Assembly: GCA_003508755.1 (NCBI GenBank) | Contig: DNTK01000474.1 | Coordinates: 1 to 13,334, forward strand | Length of the DNA stretch: 13,334 nt | Direction: 5' to 3' | Source: Bacteroidales bacterium | GTDB lineage: Bacteria; Bacteroidota; Bacteroidia; Bacteroidales; UBA10428 | Shown here: one piece after another, positions 1 to 6,825 of the stretch | Layout: each line of letters opens with the position of its first letter | Numbering within the stretch: position 1 is the first letter of the stretch | Program-made: the position numbers and the translations under genes | The notes under the pieces: generated by a model | The model's input: only the letters and a program-made list of their open reading frames with translations | Database searches by the model: none | What the model was told of the DNA's origin: nothing

Positions 1-22
1 GCTTCTTGGAGACACCGCTATA

Positions 23-59
23 TGAACATTGGTTCACAAATATAATGAACATATGTTCA
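23..59. promoter_or_regulatory. Two tandem TGAAC-n4-GTTCA palindromes (operator pair)
   Basis: Positions 23-36 read TGAACATTGGTTCA and 46-59 read TGAACATATGTTCA; the second is a perfect palindrome that extends to 16 bp at 45-60. The half-sites TGAAC/GTTCA are the same in both and the centres are 23 bp apart, about two helical turns. Symmetric sites of this kind are typical of TetR/AcrR-family repressors (family knowledge; no such gene is in view). The second copy lies where the -33 region of the downstream promoter would be, so bound protein would plausibly block it. The pair may equally serve a divergent gene to the left of the window. Confidence 0.6.
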
Positions 60-78
60 TAATAAAAGAAATATTTTG

Positions 79-86
79 TAATTTTG
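79..86 (+). promoter_or_regulatory. -7 promoter box for trmO/ferredoxin
   Basis: TAATTTTG matches the Bacteroidota -7 consensus TAnnTTTG and lies 19 bp before the trmO ATG. No good TTTG -33 box is present about 20 bp upstream; that position is occupied by the palindrome ending at 59-60. This suggests a weak or regulated promoter. Confidence 0.45.
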
Positions 87-105
87 ATGAAGTAATAAGT
101 AAAGA

Positions 106-579
106 ATGATTGAACTACAACCCATCGGAAAAATTATCTCACCCTATTTAGAAAAAGCAGGGACTCCGATACAAATGACAGGTTCAGAAACTGCTGGTAA
201 GATTGAAATATTTAAAGAATATCAGGAAGGGTTGAGAGATCTGGAAGGATTTTCAACTTTGATAGTCCTTTATCAGTTTCACCGGATAAAAGAAACAAGT
301 TTAGAAGTAGTGCCATTTTTGGACGATGTTACGCACGGAATTTTTGCAACAAGAAGTCCTGCCAGACCAAACAGAATAGGAATTTCTATACTGGAATTAA
401 TGTACATTGAGGACAATATGCTGCATGTAAAAAATCTTGATGTGCTTGATGGAGCGCCTGTATTGGATATTAAGCCTTATGTATCGGCATTCGATAGTAT
501 TGAAAATACCAGGAACGGTTGGTTGGATAAAAGGTTAAAAGATTCTGATTTTAAGAAGGACGATGGAAGGTTTAACTAA
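106..579 (+). CDS. trmO: TrmO-like tRNA (t6A37-N6)-methyltransferase, short form
   Basis: Predicted SAM-dependent enzyme that N6-methylates t6A at position 37 of ANN-decoding tRNAs. The 157-residue product carries the family signatures GIFATRSPARPNRIGIS (residues 78-94) and LDGAPVLDIKPY (114-125), plus the N-terminal PIGKI strand (6-10). E. coli TrmO is about 235 residues; this protein ends after the core beta-barrel domain and lacks the C-terminal extension, as in many short TsaA/VirR-type homologues. The ATG at 106 is preceded by an A-rich stretch and a -7 box at 79-86. A ferredoxin gene follows after 15 nt, so the two are likely co-transcribed. The family is certain from the motifs; the exact tRNA substrate is inferred from characterised members. 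Confidence 0.9.
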   Translation: MIELQPIGKIISPYLEKAGTPIQMTGSETAGKIEIFKEYQEGLRDLEGFSTLIVLYQFHRIKETSLEVVPFLDDVTHGIFATRSPARPNRIGISILELMYIEDNMLHVKNLDVLDGAPVLDIKPYVSAFDSIENTRNGWLDKRLKDSDFKKDDGRFN

Positions 580-594
580 AATGATACATTAATA

Positions 595-765
595 ATGGAA
601 TTACCAGTTGTTGATCAGGAATTATGCACGGGTTGTGGAGCATGTGTGGATGTGTGTCCAACAGAAGCAATTATTATTGAAGATGGCAAGGCCATTATCA
701 TAGGTGATGATTGCACAAATTGCAGAGCTTGTGAATCAGAATGCCCGGTCGAAGCCATAGCCTGA
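595..765 (+). CDS. 2[4Fe-4S] ferredoxin, 56 residues
   Basis: Short gene with ATG at 595 and TGA at 763-765. The product has two CxxCxxCxxxCP motifs, with cysteines at residues 11, 14, 17, 21 and 40, 43, 46, 50, each followed by proline. This is the signature of a bacterial-type ferredoxin that binds two [4Fe-4S] clusters and transfers low-potential electrons in the cytoplasm. The two halves are internally similar (CTGCGACVDVCP against CTNCRACESECP), as expected from the ancestral duplication. The length matches clostridial-type ferredoxins (about 55 residues). It lies 15 nt after trmO in the same direction. Its redox partner cannot be told from this window. Confidence 0.93.
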   Translation: MELPVVDQELCTGCGACVDVCPTEAIIIEDGKAIIIGDDCTNCRACESECPVEAIA

Positions 766-820
766 CAACCTTTTCCTGGAAATAAGGGGGAAAGTTTGAT
801 TCATAGCCGGGAGAGAGGGA

Positions 821-1069
821 TTAGCATCTTCCTCTAGCACAGGGGCTATTCGTTATAAAAAGTCCAAAAAATCCGCCAATGAGCAGACTTTTAAGAATGT
901 TTCCTGTGGTAATGTCTTTCATGTACTGACCTTCAGTAAAATAAAAATAAAGTACACCACCGATGGCTCCAAGCCCAATAAATAATAACGTTCGCTTTCC
1001 GTGGGTCGATAAAATATAGCGCTTAAACCAGTTGCCTTCAGGTTTTATTTCGAGTTTCTTGAATTCCAT
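821..1069 (-). CDS. Small two-helix membrane protein (DUF6132-like)
   Basis: Protein of 82 residues with a charged N-terminus and two hydrophobic segments: about residues 27-44 (LLFIGLGAIGGVLYFYF) and 60-74 (KSLLIGGFFGLFITN). The tail SPCARGRC holds two cysteines. The arrangement resembles the short DUF6132-type membrane proteins of Bacteroidota, which have a glycine-rich helix, a YFYF-like end, cysteines, and a second helix; this assignment is from memory of the pattern and is tentative. The gene converges on the ferredoxin gene (55 nt between stops) and has its own -7 box at 1097-1104. No function is known to me. Confidence 0.7.
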   Translation of the reverse strand: MEFKKLEIKPEGNWFKRYILSTHGKRTLLFIGLGAIGGVLYFYFTEGQYMKDITTGNILKSLLIGGFFGLFITNSPCARGRC

Positions 1070-1096
1070 TTTTTTTAAAATCTATAAATCTAGATA

Positions 1097-1104
1097 CAAA
1101 GATA
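1097..1104 (-). promoter_or_regulatory. -7 promoter box for the small membrane protein
   Basis: On the minus strand this reads TATCTTTG, an exact TAnnTTTG match, 27 bp upstream of the ATG at 1069. No clear TTTG box is seen about 20 bp further upstream. Confidence 0.4.
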
Positions 1105-1135
1105 TGATTTATTTGCGTAATGTGTTTTAAGATAG

Positions 1136-1567
1136 CTAATTTGTTAGATAAGTCTTTAAATCCTTAACCTTTTTCTTTAATAACATTTGTTTTTGCTGGT
1201 GTTTAATGCTGAAAGTAGTAGAGGTTTTTGTTACATATTCTAGCAGAATCAATGATTTTTGATAACATTCAAGACTACCAGAATATTGTTGTTGAGCAAA
1301 ATTCAATTCAGCTTGCGCAAAGAATAGTTCTGACAATATTTCAAGATGCCCATTATTATAATCATGCTTACTCAATAAACTTACGGTTAAATTATCTATT
1401 GGCAGGTGAAGAAAAAAAGCACCATCTTCCTTTAAAAAACTAGTGTAGGCATTATCCAGTGTTTCCTGTGCTTTATTTAATTCACCTTTTTTTATTAAAC
1501 CGAGAATACTCCCTATAAGCTCAGCCGCCATCTCAATCATTTGCAATATATAGTCTTTTCTGTACAT
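1136..1567 (-). CDS. DUF6483-like helical protein with a TPR-like motif
   Basis: 143-residue soluble, helical protein. The N-terminus MYRKDYILQMIE resembles the start of DUF6483 proteins found in Bacteroidota and Firmicutes (recalled pattern, not a search result). Residues about 81-110 (LFFAQAELNFAQQQYSGSLECYQKSLILL) look like one TPR unit, with alternating small residues and a closing helix. The C-terminus is lysine-rich. The ATG at 1567 gives the conserved MYRKDY start. It lies 66 nt upstream of the small membrane protein gene on the same strand, which has its own promoter box. Function unknown; a role in protein contacts is only suggested by the TPR-like fold. Confidence 0.75.
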   Translation of the reverse strand: MYRKDYILQMIEMAAELIGSILGLIKKGELNKAQETLDNAYTSFLKEDGAFFLHLPIDNLTVSLLSKHDYNNGHLEILSELFFAQAELNFAQQQYSGSLECYQKSLILLEYVTKTSTTFSIKHQQKQMLLKKKVKDLKTYLTN

Positions 1568-1646
1568 CGTTTATTTTCCCTTTAGGTTTCCAACATGAAA
1601 AGACAAGATACTCTAAAAAAAGCAATAAGGATATTATTGGAGGCAA

Positions 1647-2366
1647 CTACAAGTGCTGATTCAAAACCCTACTCAATTCATTATAGCTGATAGTACCTGT
1701 ATGTTTCCACACTTGCTTACCATCTTTAAATAAAAGTAGACCTGGAATTGATTGTACATTGTATACTTTTTGTAATACCTGGTTCGACTGTACATCAATT
1801 TTCTCGACATGCGCCTTACCCATGTAGTTTTGCTTCAGATCGGCAATTATTGGGGCCATTTGTTTACAGGGGGCACACCAGGGTGCATTAAAGTCGACCA
1901 AGACAACATTGTTTGATTTTAGCAGTTGATTGAATTCACTCACTGAATAGGATTTTGCAGCATTCGCGACCGGTGCTGTGCCTCGTGTAATTTTATAACC
2001 ATAGCGCTGCCATTCAAGTATGCCGCGTTGTAAATTGTACACCTTTGCATATCCATTCTTACTAAGATAATCGGCCACAACGCGACTACGACTGCCCGTT
2101 AAACAATATACATAAATGGGCCTTTCTTTCTGCAATAAGCTTAGTTTCTCCAAAACTTTCGGATCATTGATGCTTATCAGAGTTGAGTTTTCGATGTGGC
2201 CCTGGCTAAATTCACCCGAAGTTCGAACGTCCAAAACTATTCCGCTGCCAGAGTTGACCAGGTTGTAGAAAGTTTTTGAATCAACATGTTTTGTTTGCTG
2301 AGCAAACATGGTACTTAATGAAATAGAAAAAAGGCCGAAAAGAAGGGTCATCCTATACATATGCAT
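1647..2366 (-). CDS. Exported rhodanese-thioredoxin fusion protein
   Basis: The reading frame is open to 2411, but the upstream start there is GTG and a -7 box (TAATTTTG on the minus strand, 2388-2395) lies inside it. A start at 2366, 2360 or 2351 is therefore likelier, giving a signal peptide ending near SLSTMFAQQ. The mature part has two domains (numbered from the GTG). The first is a single rhodanese domain (about 42-138) with LDVRTSGEF and the active-site loop CLTGSRS (Cys103). The second is a thioredoxin domain (about 155-254) with WCAPC (178-182) and the cis-Pro loop SIPG (221-224). Rhodanese domains carry persulfide sulfur; thioredoxin domains reduce disulfides or persulfides. The likely place is the periplasm. 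The combination suggests sulfane-sulfur transfer coupled to reduction; the physiological substrate is unknown. Confidence 0.88.
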   Translation of the reverse strand: MHMYRMTLLFGLFSISLSTMFAQQTKHVDSKTFYNLVNSGSGIVLDVRTSGEFSQGHIENSTLISINDPKVLEKLSLLQKERPIYVYCLTGSRSRVVADYLSKNGYAKVYNLQRGILEWQRYGYKITRGTAPVANAAKSYSVSEFNQLLKSNNVVLVDFNAPWCAPCKQMAPIIADLKQNYMGKAHVEKIDVQSNQVLQKVYNVQSIPGLLLFKDGKQVWKHTGTISYNELSRVLNQHL

Positions 2367-2543
2367 ATATCTAAATAAATACATGTGCAAAATTATATAA
2401 AAATCATTCACTCGTTACAGGATTAAGAACTTTTAACAATCATTTTACATACTAAACAATTTTACTGTGGTATTTTTGGTTTAATATCAATGAATTCTTG
2501 TAACTACCAAATTTATTCATGTATCTAAATCAATAAAACACCC

Positions 2544-2588
2544 ATGAACAAACTCCGCGTTTTCGAGGCGGTTCTGAGTGACAATTAA
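2544..2588 (+). other. GC-rich leader segment with a short hairpin and a 14-codon reading frame
   Basis: In an AT-rich leader, 2552-2579 is unusually GC-rich and can fold: ACT (52-54) with AGT (77-79), and CCGC (2555-2558) with GCGG (2568-2571), with a bulge at 2572-2576. The same stretch is read by a 14-codon frame starting ATG 2544 and stopping TAA 2586-2588, 17 nt before the oxidoreductase start. A leader peptide, a regulatory hairpin or a scar are all possible; there is no further support. Confidence 0.25.
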
Positions 2589-2605
2589 AACCTAATACTG
2601 AAAAA

Positions 2606-3592
2606 ATGAAAGCAGTCCTTTGGCCCCGCTATGGTTCGCCCGATGTGTTGAATGTGGCAGATATCGATATGCCTGTTCCTAATGATAATGAAATTTTAAT
2701 TAAAACACATGCTGCTACAGTCACGGCAGGCGATTGCGAATTGCGACGTTTTCAGATCGCCGGCTGGATTTGGTTACCTGTACGATTCATGGTTGGTATT
2801 AGAAGACCAAAACCAAAGGCATTGGGACAAGAGGTGGCTGGAGAGGTCATTATCACAGGAACAAATGTAAAGGATTTTAAATCGGGTGATAAGATATTTT
2901 CCGAGACAGGTTTATCGTTGGGGGCTTATGCAGAGTATACCCTTCTTTCCAATAAGCGGGTTATGGCACATAAGCCATCAAGCTTATCCTACGAGCAAGT
3001 GGCAACAATTCCTACCGGAGGCATCAATGCTTTGCATTTTGTACGTAAATCGAACATAAAGAAAAATGATAAAGTTTTAATAAATGGAGCAGGCGGCAGT
3101 ATCGGTACTTATGCTATACAGCTTGCTAAGATGCATGGAGCAGAAATAACAGCAATTGATAGTGGCGAAAAGCTGGAAATGCTGAAGCGTCTGGGCGCAA
3201 AGGAAGTTATTGATTTTCAGAAAGAAGATTTTACGCAAAAGGGCCTTAAATGGGATGTAATTATCGATGTGGTGGGTATAAAATCCTATTCAAAAACAAT
3301 TAAATGTCTGACTAAAGGAGGGCGTTTAATATTGGGTAATCCAGATCTGGGAGGGATGCTCAGAGGTTTGATTACATCTAAAAATACAAGCAAAAGGGTT
3401 ATTTCGCAGCTGGCCAGTTATAAGAAGGAAGATTTGGATTATCTGAAAAAGCTTATCGAAGACGGTAAGATTCTGGTCGAGATTGATAAGCGATACCCAC
3501 TTGACCAACTGGCAGATGCGCACTATTACGTCGATGCTGGTAAAAAGAAAGGCAATGTTATTATTGACGTTGGAAATTGTCGTGAGAATTAA
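2606..3592 (+). CDS. NAD(P)-dependent medium-chain dehydrogenase/reductase (quinone oxidoreductase type)
   Basis: 328-residue MDR-superfamily enzyme, predicted to use NAD(P)H to reduce a quinone, enone or similar carbonyl in the cytoplasm. The N-terminal GroES-like domain (about 1-120) begins MKAVLWPRYGSPDVL and holds LGQEVAGEV (73-81). The Rossmann domain has the nucleotide loop GAGGSIG (161-167), followed by the GAEITAIDSGEKLEMLKRLGA region. The four-cysteine structural zinc site and the catalytic GHE zinc motif are missing, which places it with zinc-free quinone oxidoreductase-like members. The ATG at 2606 follows an A-rich stretch. A possible -7 box TATTTTTG sits at 2471-2478, giving a leader of about 120 nt that holds a small hairpin. 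The substrate is not predictable. Confidence 0.9.
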   Translation: MKAVLWPRYGSPDVLNVADIDMPVPNDNEILIKTHAATVTAGDCELRRFQIAGWIWLPVRFMVGIRRPKPKALGQEVAGEVIITGTNVKDFKSGDKIFSETGLSLGAYAEYTLLSNKRVMAHKPSSLSYEQVATIPTGGINALHFVRKSNIKKNDKVLINGAGGSIGTYAIQLAKMHGAEITAIDSGEKLEMLKRLGAKEVIDFQKEDFTQKGLKWDVIIDVVGIKSYSKTIKCLTKGGRLILGNPDLGGMLRGLITSKNTSKRVISQLASYKKEDLDYLKKLIEDGKILVEIDKRYPLDQLADAHYYVDAGKKKGNVIIDVGNCREN

Positions 3593-3676
3593 CCCTTTTT
3601 GTTAGCTTGTTAATATTTCATATTTAGGCATTAGAATGTTTTTTGTAAATTTATAAAACACATAAAAAGCCCAGAT

Positions 3677-4000
3677 ATGAGTTACAATGCCCAATTCGAA
3701 CAACCAGCTGAATATAAATTGATTTTAAGAGATTCCTATGAAGACAATACTTATTATGGACTGGATGAGTTTGATTGTAAGTATTTAAAAATCCTTCAGG
3801 CAAAATTTGGTTGTTATAACAGTTACCATACCATACCTGAGCGGGTAAAAATGGAAATGGCCCCTTATGTTTGGAACGAGGAACGACAAAAATATGTGTT
3901 GGATGAGAATCGCCGGAGAATTATTCAACTTAACAGACTCGAAAATCTTGTAGTCAGTTATAAGTACGCCAATACCTGGCATGACTTTCTCTCAAATTAA
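3677..4000 (+). CDS. Hypothetical protein, 107 residues
   Basis: Not recognised. The product is soluble, rich in tyrosine, asparagine and charged residues, and has no signal peptide or membrane segment. A central segment with two cysteines (DEFDCKYLKILQAKFGCYN, about 31-49) is followed by YHTIPERVKMEMAPYVW and a basic helix (NRRRIIQLNRLENLVVSYKY). ATG 3677 is preceded by an A-rich stretch; it lies 84 nt after the oxidoreductase gene and may have its own promoter. The even codon use and lack of low-complexity sequence support a real gene. Confidence 0.7.
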   Translation: MSYNAQFEQPAEYKLILRDSYEDNTYYGLDEFDCKYLKILQAKFGCYNSYHTIPERVKMEMAPYVWNEERQKYVLDENRRRIIQLNRLENLVVSYKYANTWHDFLSN

Positions 4001-4035
4001 CACCTGATTTTCCATTTTCTGAGGGGAATAATTGA

Positions 4036-4060
4036 ATTGGTTGGATAAAACAGAACCAAT
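4036..4060. terminator. Hairpin between convergent genes, weak terminator candidate
   Basis: ATTGGTT (4036-4042) and AACCAAT (4054-4060) form a perfect 7-bp stem with an 11-nt loop between two convergent genes. No T-run follows on either strand, so a terminator role is doubtful. The right arm runs on into a CCAAT tandem at 4056-4070. Confidence 0.25.
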
Positions 4061-4139
4061 CCAATCCAATCATTCGTTCAATCAATTATTACAGATATAA
4101 ATTTTGAATTTTCTCATCTAACTCTTTAAATACCTTTCT

Positions 4140-4919
4140 CTATAACGTATCCGAAATAGCATTGTATTGATGCAGTTTATGCACAAGCGAATCGAGAATG
4201 GTAATTAAATCGGAATTAAATAAAAAGTCTTCGCTAAACTGGCAATAGGCAATAAAACTGGTAAGCTCGTCACCTTCGAAATGGGTTACATCTTTAACAA
4301 TATCGCGGTTAAACTTAGCGTCAATTACTTTCTGACGATGGCGCAGTCTTCGCGACAATTCATCAAAGTCAACCTGCGTTGCACCTCCACCACCAACACC
4401 GAAACGGAATCCCGGTCGCATATATACTTCATTGTTTCTTCGGTCCTGGTCGGCTTTAACGGCAATCTGGGTTCCTTCAATAGATAATTGTTTTTGTACC
4501 CTGGCAATTTCAGAATTCGTTAAATCCAACTCAAGGAATTTCTCTTTAAACACCTCATATTCCTTAAATGCAAACACTTTAACTTCTTTAAATTCAAAGT
4601 ATTGTGGGTTCATATAAACAGAGCCGTTGACCTTTTGATTTATACCTGGAACAACCATAATTTCCGAATAGTAACCCAATAAACTAAAAACCAGTGTGTC
4701 ACCTGGATCAGCCGATATTTTAAAAACACCCTTATCATCAGCAATAAATCCTTTGCGCTTACTCTCGTTCCAAATGTTTACAAATGGCAGTGGGATGGAG
4801 GTTGACTCCTGAAAAATGGTACCTGAATAGGTTAAAGGCTGATTATTTGCATGTTGTGCCTGAAGGATACCTCCGCTAAATATGGAAATAATTAATAGTT
4901 GTAAACAGCGTACTTTCAT
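4140..4919 (-). CDS. Exported protein with a carboxypeptidase-regulatory-like (CarboxypepD_reg) domain
   Basis: The frame is open further upstream only to a TTG at 4940; the ATG at 4919 gives a classic signal peptide (MKVRCLQLLIISIFSGGILQAQ) and is preferred, yielding 259 residues. The mature N-terminus (about residues 28-110) is a beta-sandwich of the CarboxypepD_reg-like type: YSGTIFQESTSIPLPFVNIW, then DDKGVFKISADPGDTLVFSLLGY. The rest is helical and charged, with a glycine patch FGVGGGGATQ. In Bacteroidota such domains occur at the start of TonB-dependent transporters and in stand-alone envelope proteins; no plug or barrel follows here, so this is the stand-alone kind. The partner and ligand are unknown. 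Confidence 0.85.
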   Translation of the reverse strand: MKVRCLQLLIISIFSGGILQAQHANNQPLTYSGTIFQESTSIPLPFVNIWNESKRKGFIADDKGVFKISADPGDTLVFSLLGYYSEIMVVPGINQKVNGSVYMNPQYFEFKEVKVFAFKEYEVFKEKFLELDLTNSEIARVQKQLSIEGTQIAVKADQDRRNNEVYMRPGFRFGVGGGGATQVDFDELSRRLRHRQKVIDAKFNRDIVKDVTHFEGDELTSFIAYCQFSEDFLFNSDLITILDSLVHKLHQYNAISDTL

Positions 4920-4968
4920 TTCATAGGTTTGTTGGAACAAATGTCACAAAAGCAATTTTAATTAAAGA

Positions 4969-4994
4969 TTTTAACTGGTTAAAAAAGGTTAAAA
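4969..4994. promoter_or_regulatory. TTTTAAC-n2-GTTAAAA palindrome with an extra half-site
   Basis: TTTTAACTGGTTAAAA at 4969-4984 is a perfect inverted repeat about a 2-bp centre, and GGTTAAAA recurs at 4987-4994. It lies 50 bp upstream of the ATG at 4919, where an operator for the exported CarboxypepD_reg protein could sit. AT-rich composition makes chance plausible. Confidence 0.3.
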
Positions 4995-5076
4995 TTTTGC
5001 TAGTCTACTATAATGGTATTATTCTGAATAAAAAAAATAGTGAATTGTGGGAAAGATGTTAATGAACTGATACACC

Positions 5077-6576
5077 TCAGAATGGCCCGTGGAAAAGAAT
5101 GATTTTTTCAATGAATATGGATGTACTGGTTTCTATACTGATGAAATAAATGCCCTCAGGTACATGTCTTAAATCGATAATTATCGAATTGTTTCCGGAC
5201 GTATTTTTAAACCTATTTACCGAAACCGCTTCTAAACATGAACTGTAGAGTACAACCGACTCTACCGTTTCTTCTGTTTCTGAATGTATTTGTAAAAAAT
5301 CTCGTGCTGGATTAGGATATATTTCAAGAATATTTCTGTATTCTGTTTTTTGATTTGATGAAAAGGAAGAAGGCTCTTGTTCACAAAAATCTCCTTTTAG
5401 TATATTGCAGATCCAATAATACGTCGTGTCACCATGCTGAAGAGTAGGAACGGCGGCAAATCCCTCAGTATAACCATTCCATGCATTGAAAGCCATGCCG
5501 TTTACGTTTAACTGTTTCAAAAGACTATCCTGCAAATGCCTCCATAACTCATTATTGCCATATATTGGTGATGATGGAAACACAATATGAGCATCATACC
5601 CGGAAGAAAGGTCATGAATAAATGGAATTCCCGTATTTATCCACGCTTTAGCGAATTCGGCTTTCCAATTTATTAGTAACTGTTCATCGCTTTCGCCTTC
5701 CCATATTTCAGGAATAAAACACTGGATTGCCAGTACTGATTTTTGCTGAGACAGGAAAGCTCCAGTTGCAGTGGGAGTTGCTTTAAATATGCCAGGAGCA
5801 AAGTTATCAGGAGGCAAGATATCTAATGCAAACCCTATTCTGATGCCTGTGTTTTCGTATACTTTATCGGCCACTAAATCGAAACCCGCTGAAAAAACGT
5901 TATCCGTAATTTCAGCATTGTTTGATGCGACATGAATAATGGAAAAGAGATACCTTTCATTTCCATCCTGATCGTACACTTTTGCCCATTTTTCTGGCCA
6001 GCGTGGATTAGTAGGATTAACAAGATACCGCTCAATTAAATCTTCGATAAGCACAATAAACTGAGGTGCAGGGTCTTCGGTTGTGCCAGGAAAGTCATCC
6101 ATAAATACAAAACCCTCATATTGGTTTGTTGAAGCAAAGGATTCTATAAAAGGAGCGATTAATATATCCTTATCCAGAGTGGCATCGAACAACTCAGAAT
6201 GCGATTGGGTGGACGATTGCATGGGCGACCAATAAGCCCAATTATCGCTTCCGGGTAGCCCCCAGTAAGAAAAATTAATTAGATTAATGCCGGCCTCAAT
6301 AATTTCTTCAACTGCAAAATCTCTATTAGCCTGGCTCTCTGACCAGCCTAGATGCCTTGCGTCATCTGGATGTAAAGTGTAAAGACTTCTGTTATCCAAA
6401 GGGTTATAATCATAAAATTGAACACCGTTGCGCCAGTTACCCGTAAAAAACACCGTACTCTTTATGGTATCATTCTCAAAACCTTCATTGGCCATATAAC
6501 CCCAGTTGTGATCCTGGGCAGGAAGCATCGGAGTCCATAGAAGGAGAAAGCCCAAAATAGAAAATAATCTTGTCAT
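5077..6576 (-). CDS. Secreted GH99-like TIM-barrel glycosidase candidate with T9SS sorting domain
   Basis: 499 residues. Signal peptide MTRLFSILGFLLLWTPMLPAQ, then a large aromatic-rich domain (about 22-400), then a C-terminal domain of about 80 residues beginning YPNPARDFLQI (420-430) and ending GIYFISIETSTSIFIEKIILF. The last part is a type A T9SS sorting signal, so the protein should cross the outer membrane and be attached or released. The main domain has motifs seen in GH71/GH99-like barrels: INLINFSYWGLPG near 100 and WNGYTEG (366-372), where family members have a WNExxEG loop close to the sugar site. An enzyme acting on a mannan-like or other glycan is plausible, but the second acidic residue is not assignable by eye, so a non-catalytic binding role remains open. 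The gene stands alone on its strand, next to element A. Confidence 0.85.
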   Translation of the reverse strand: MTRLFSILGFLLLWTPMLPAQDHNWGYMANEGFENDTIKSTVFFTGNWRNGVQFYDYNPLDNRSLYTLHPDDARHLGWSESQANRDFAVEEIIEAGINLINFSYWGLPGSDNWAYWSPMQSSTQSHSELFDATLDKDILIAPFIESFASTNQYEGFVFMDDFPGTTEDPAPQFIVLIEDLIERYLVNPTNPRWPEKWAKVYDQDGNERYLFSIIHVASNNAEITDNVFSAGFDLVADKVYENTGIRIGFALDILPPDNFAPGIFKATPTATGAFLSQQKSVLAIQCFIPEIWEGESDEQLLINWKAEFAKAWINTGIPFIHDLSSGYDAHIVFPSSPIYGNNELWRHLQDSLLKQLNVNGMAFNAWNGYTEGFAAVPTLQHGDTTYYWICNILKGDFCEQEPSSFSSNQKTEYRNILEIYPNPARDFLQIHSETEETVESVVLYSSCLEAVSVNRFKNTSGNNSIIIDLRHVPEGIYFISIETSTSIFIEKIILFHGPF

Positions 6577-6662
6577 GATTGCATTGATAGGGTTCGTAAA
6601 ATGAGGGAAAACACGAAGTTACGACATGACTTTATGAATTCAAAGATTAATTAACCATAAGT

Positions 6663-6672
6663 ATTATGTTAA
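6663..6672 (+). repeat. Boundary motif ATTATGTTAA, copy 1 (left end of element A)
   Basis: First of four exact copies of ATTATGTTAA within 3.5 kb; it continues as GTTAAAT (6668-6674), matching the integron-type GTTRRRY core. It lies 87 bp upstream of the T9SS gene start. Confidence 0.6.
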
Positions 6673-6825
6673 ATAGAAAAAGGCATCTACCAGAAAGAGT
6701 TGCGGCAGGAGCCAGCATAAACCCTTATTTCATTTACAAAGTTGTCACTAGCTCCGAAATAAGCCATTTTGCTAGTCATTTGCATAAACTCTTTACAAAA
6801 AAGCACAAATATCCAATTCTAGAAG

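Noticed and set aside
2361..2411. N-terminal extension of the rhodanese-thioredoxin protein from the GTG at 2411
   Set aside because: It would place 15 or more residues before the signal peptide and span the likely -7 promoter box; internal ATG starts give a normal signal peptide.
4056..4070. CCAAT tandem as a repeat array or CRISPR remnant
   Set aside because: Only three 5-bp units without spacers. No CRISPR-type repeats were seen anywhere in the window.
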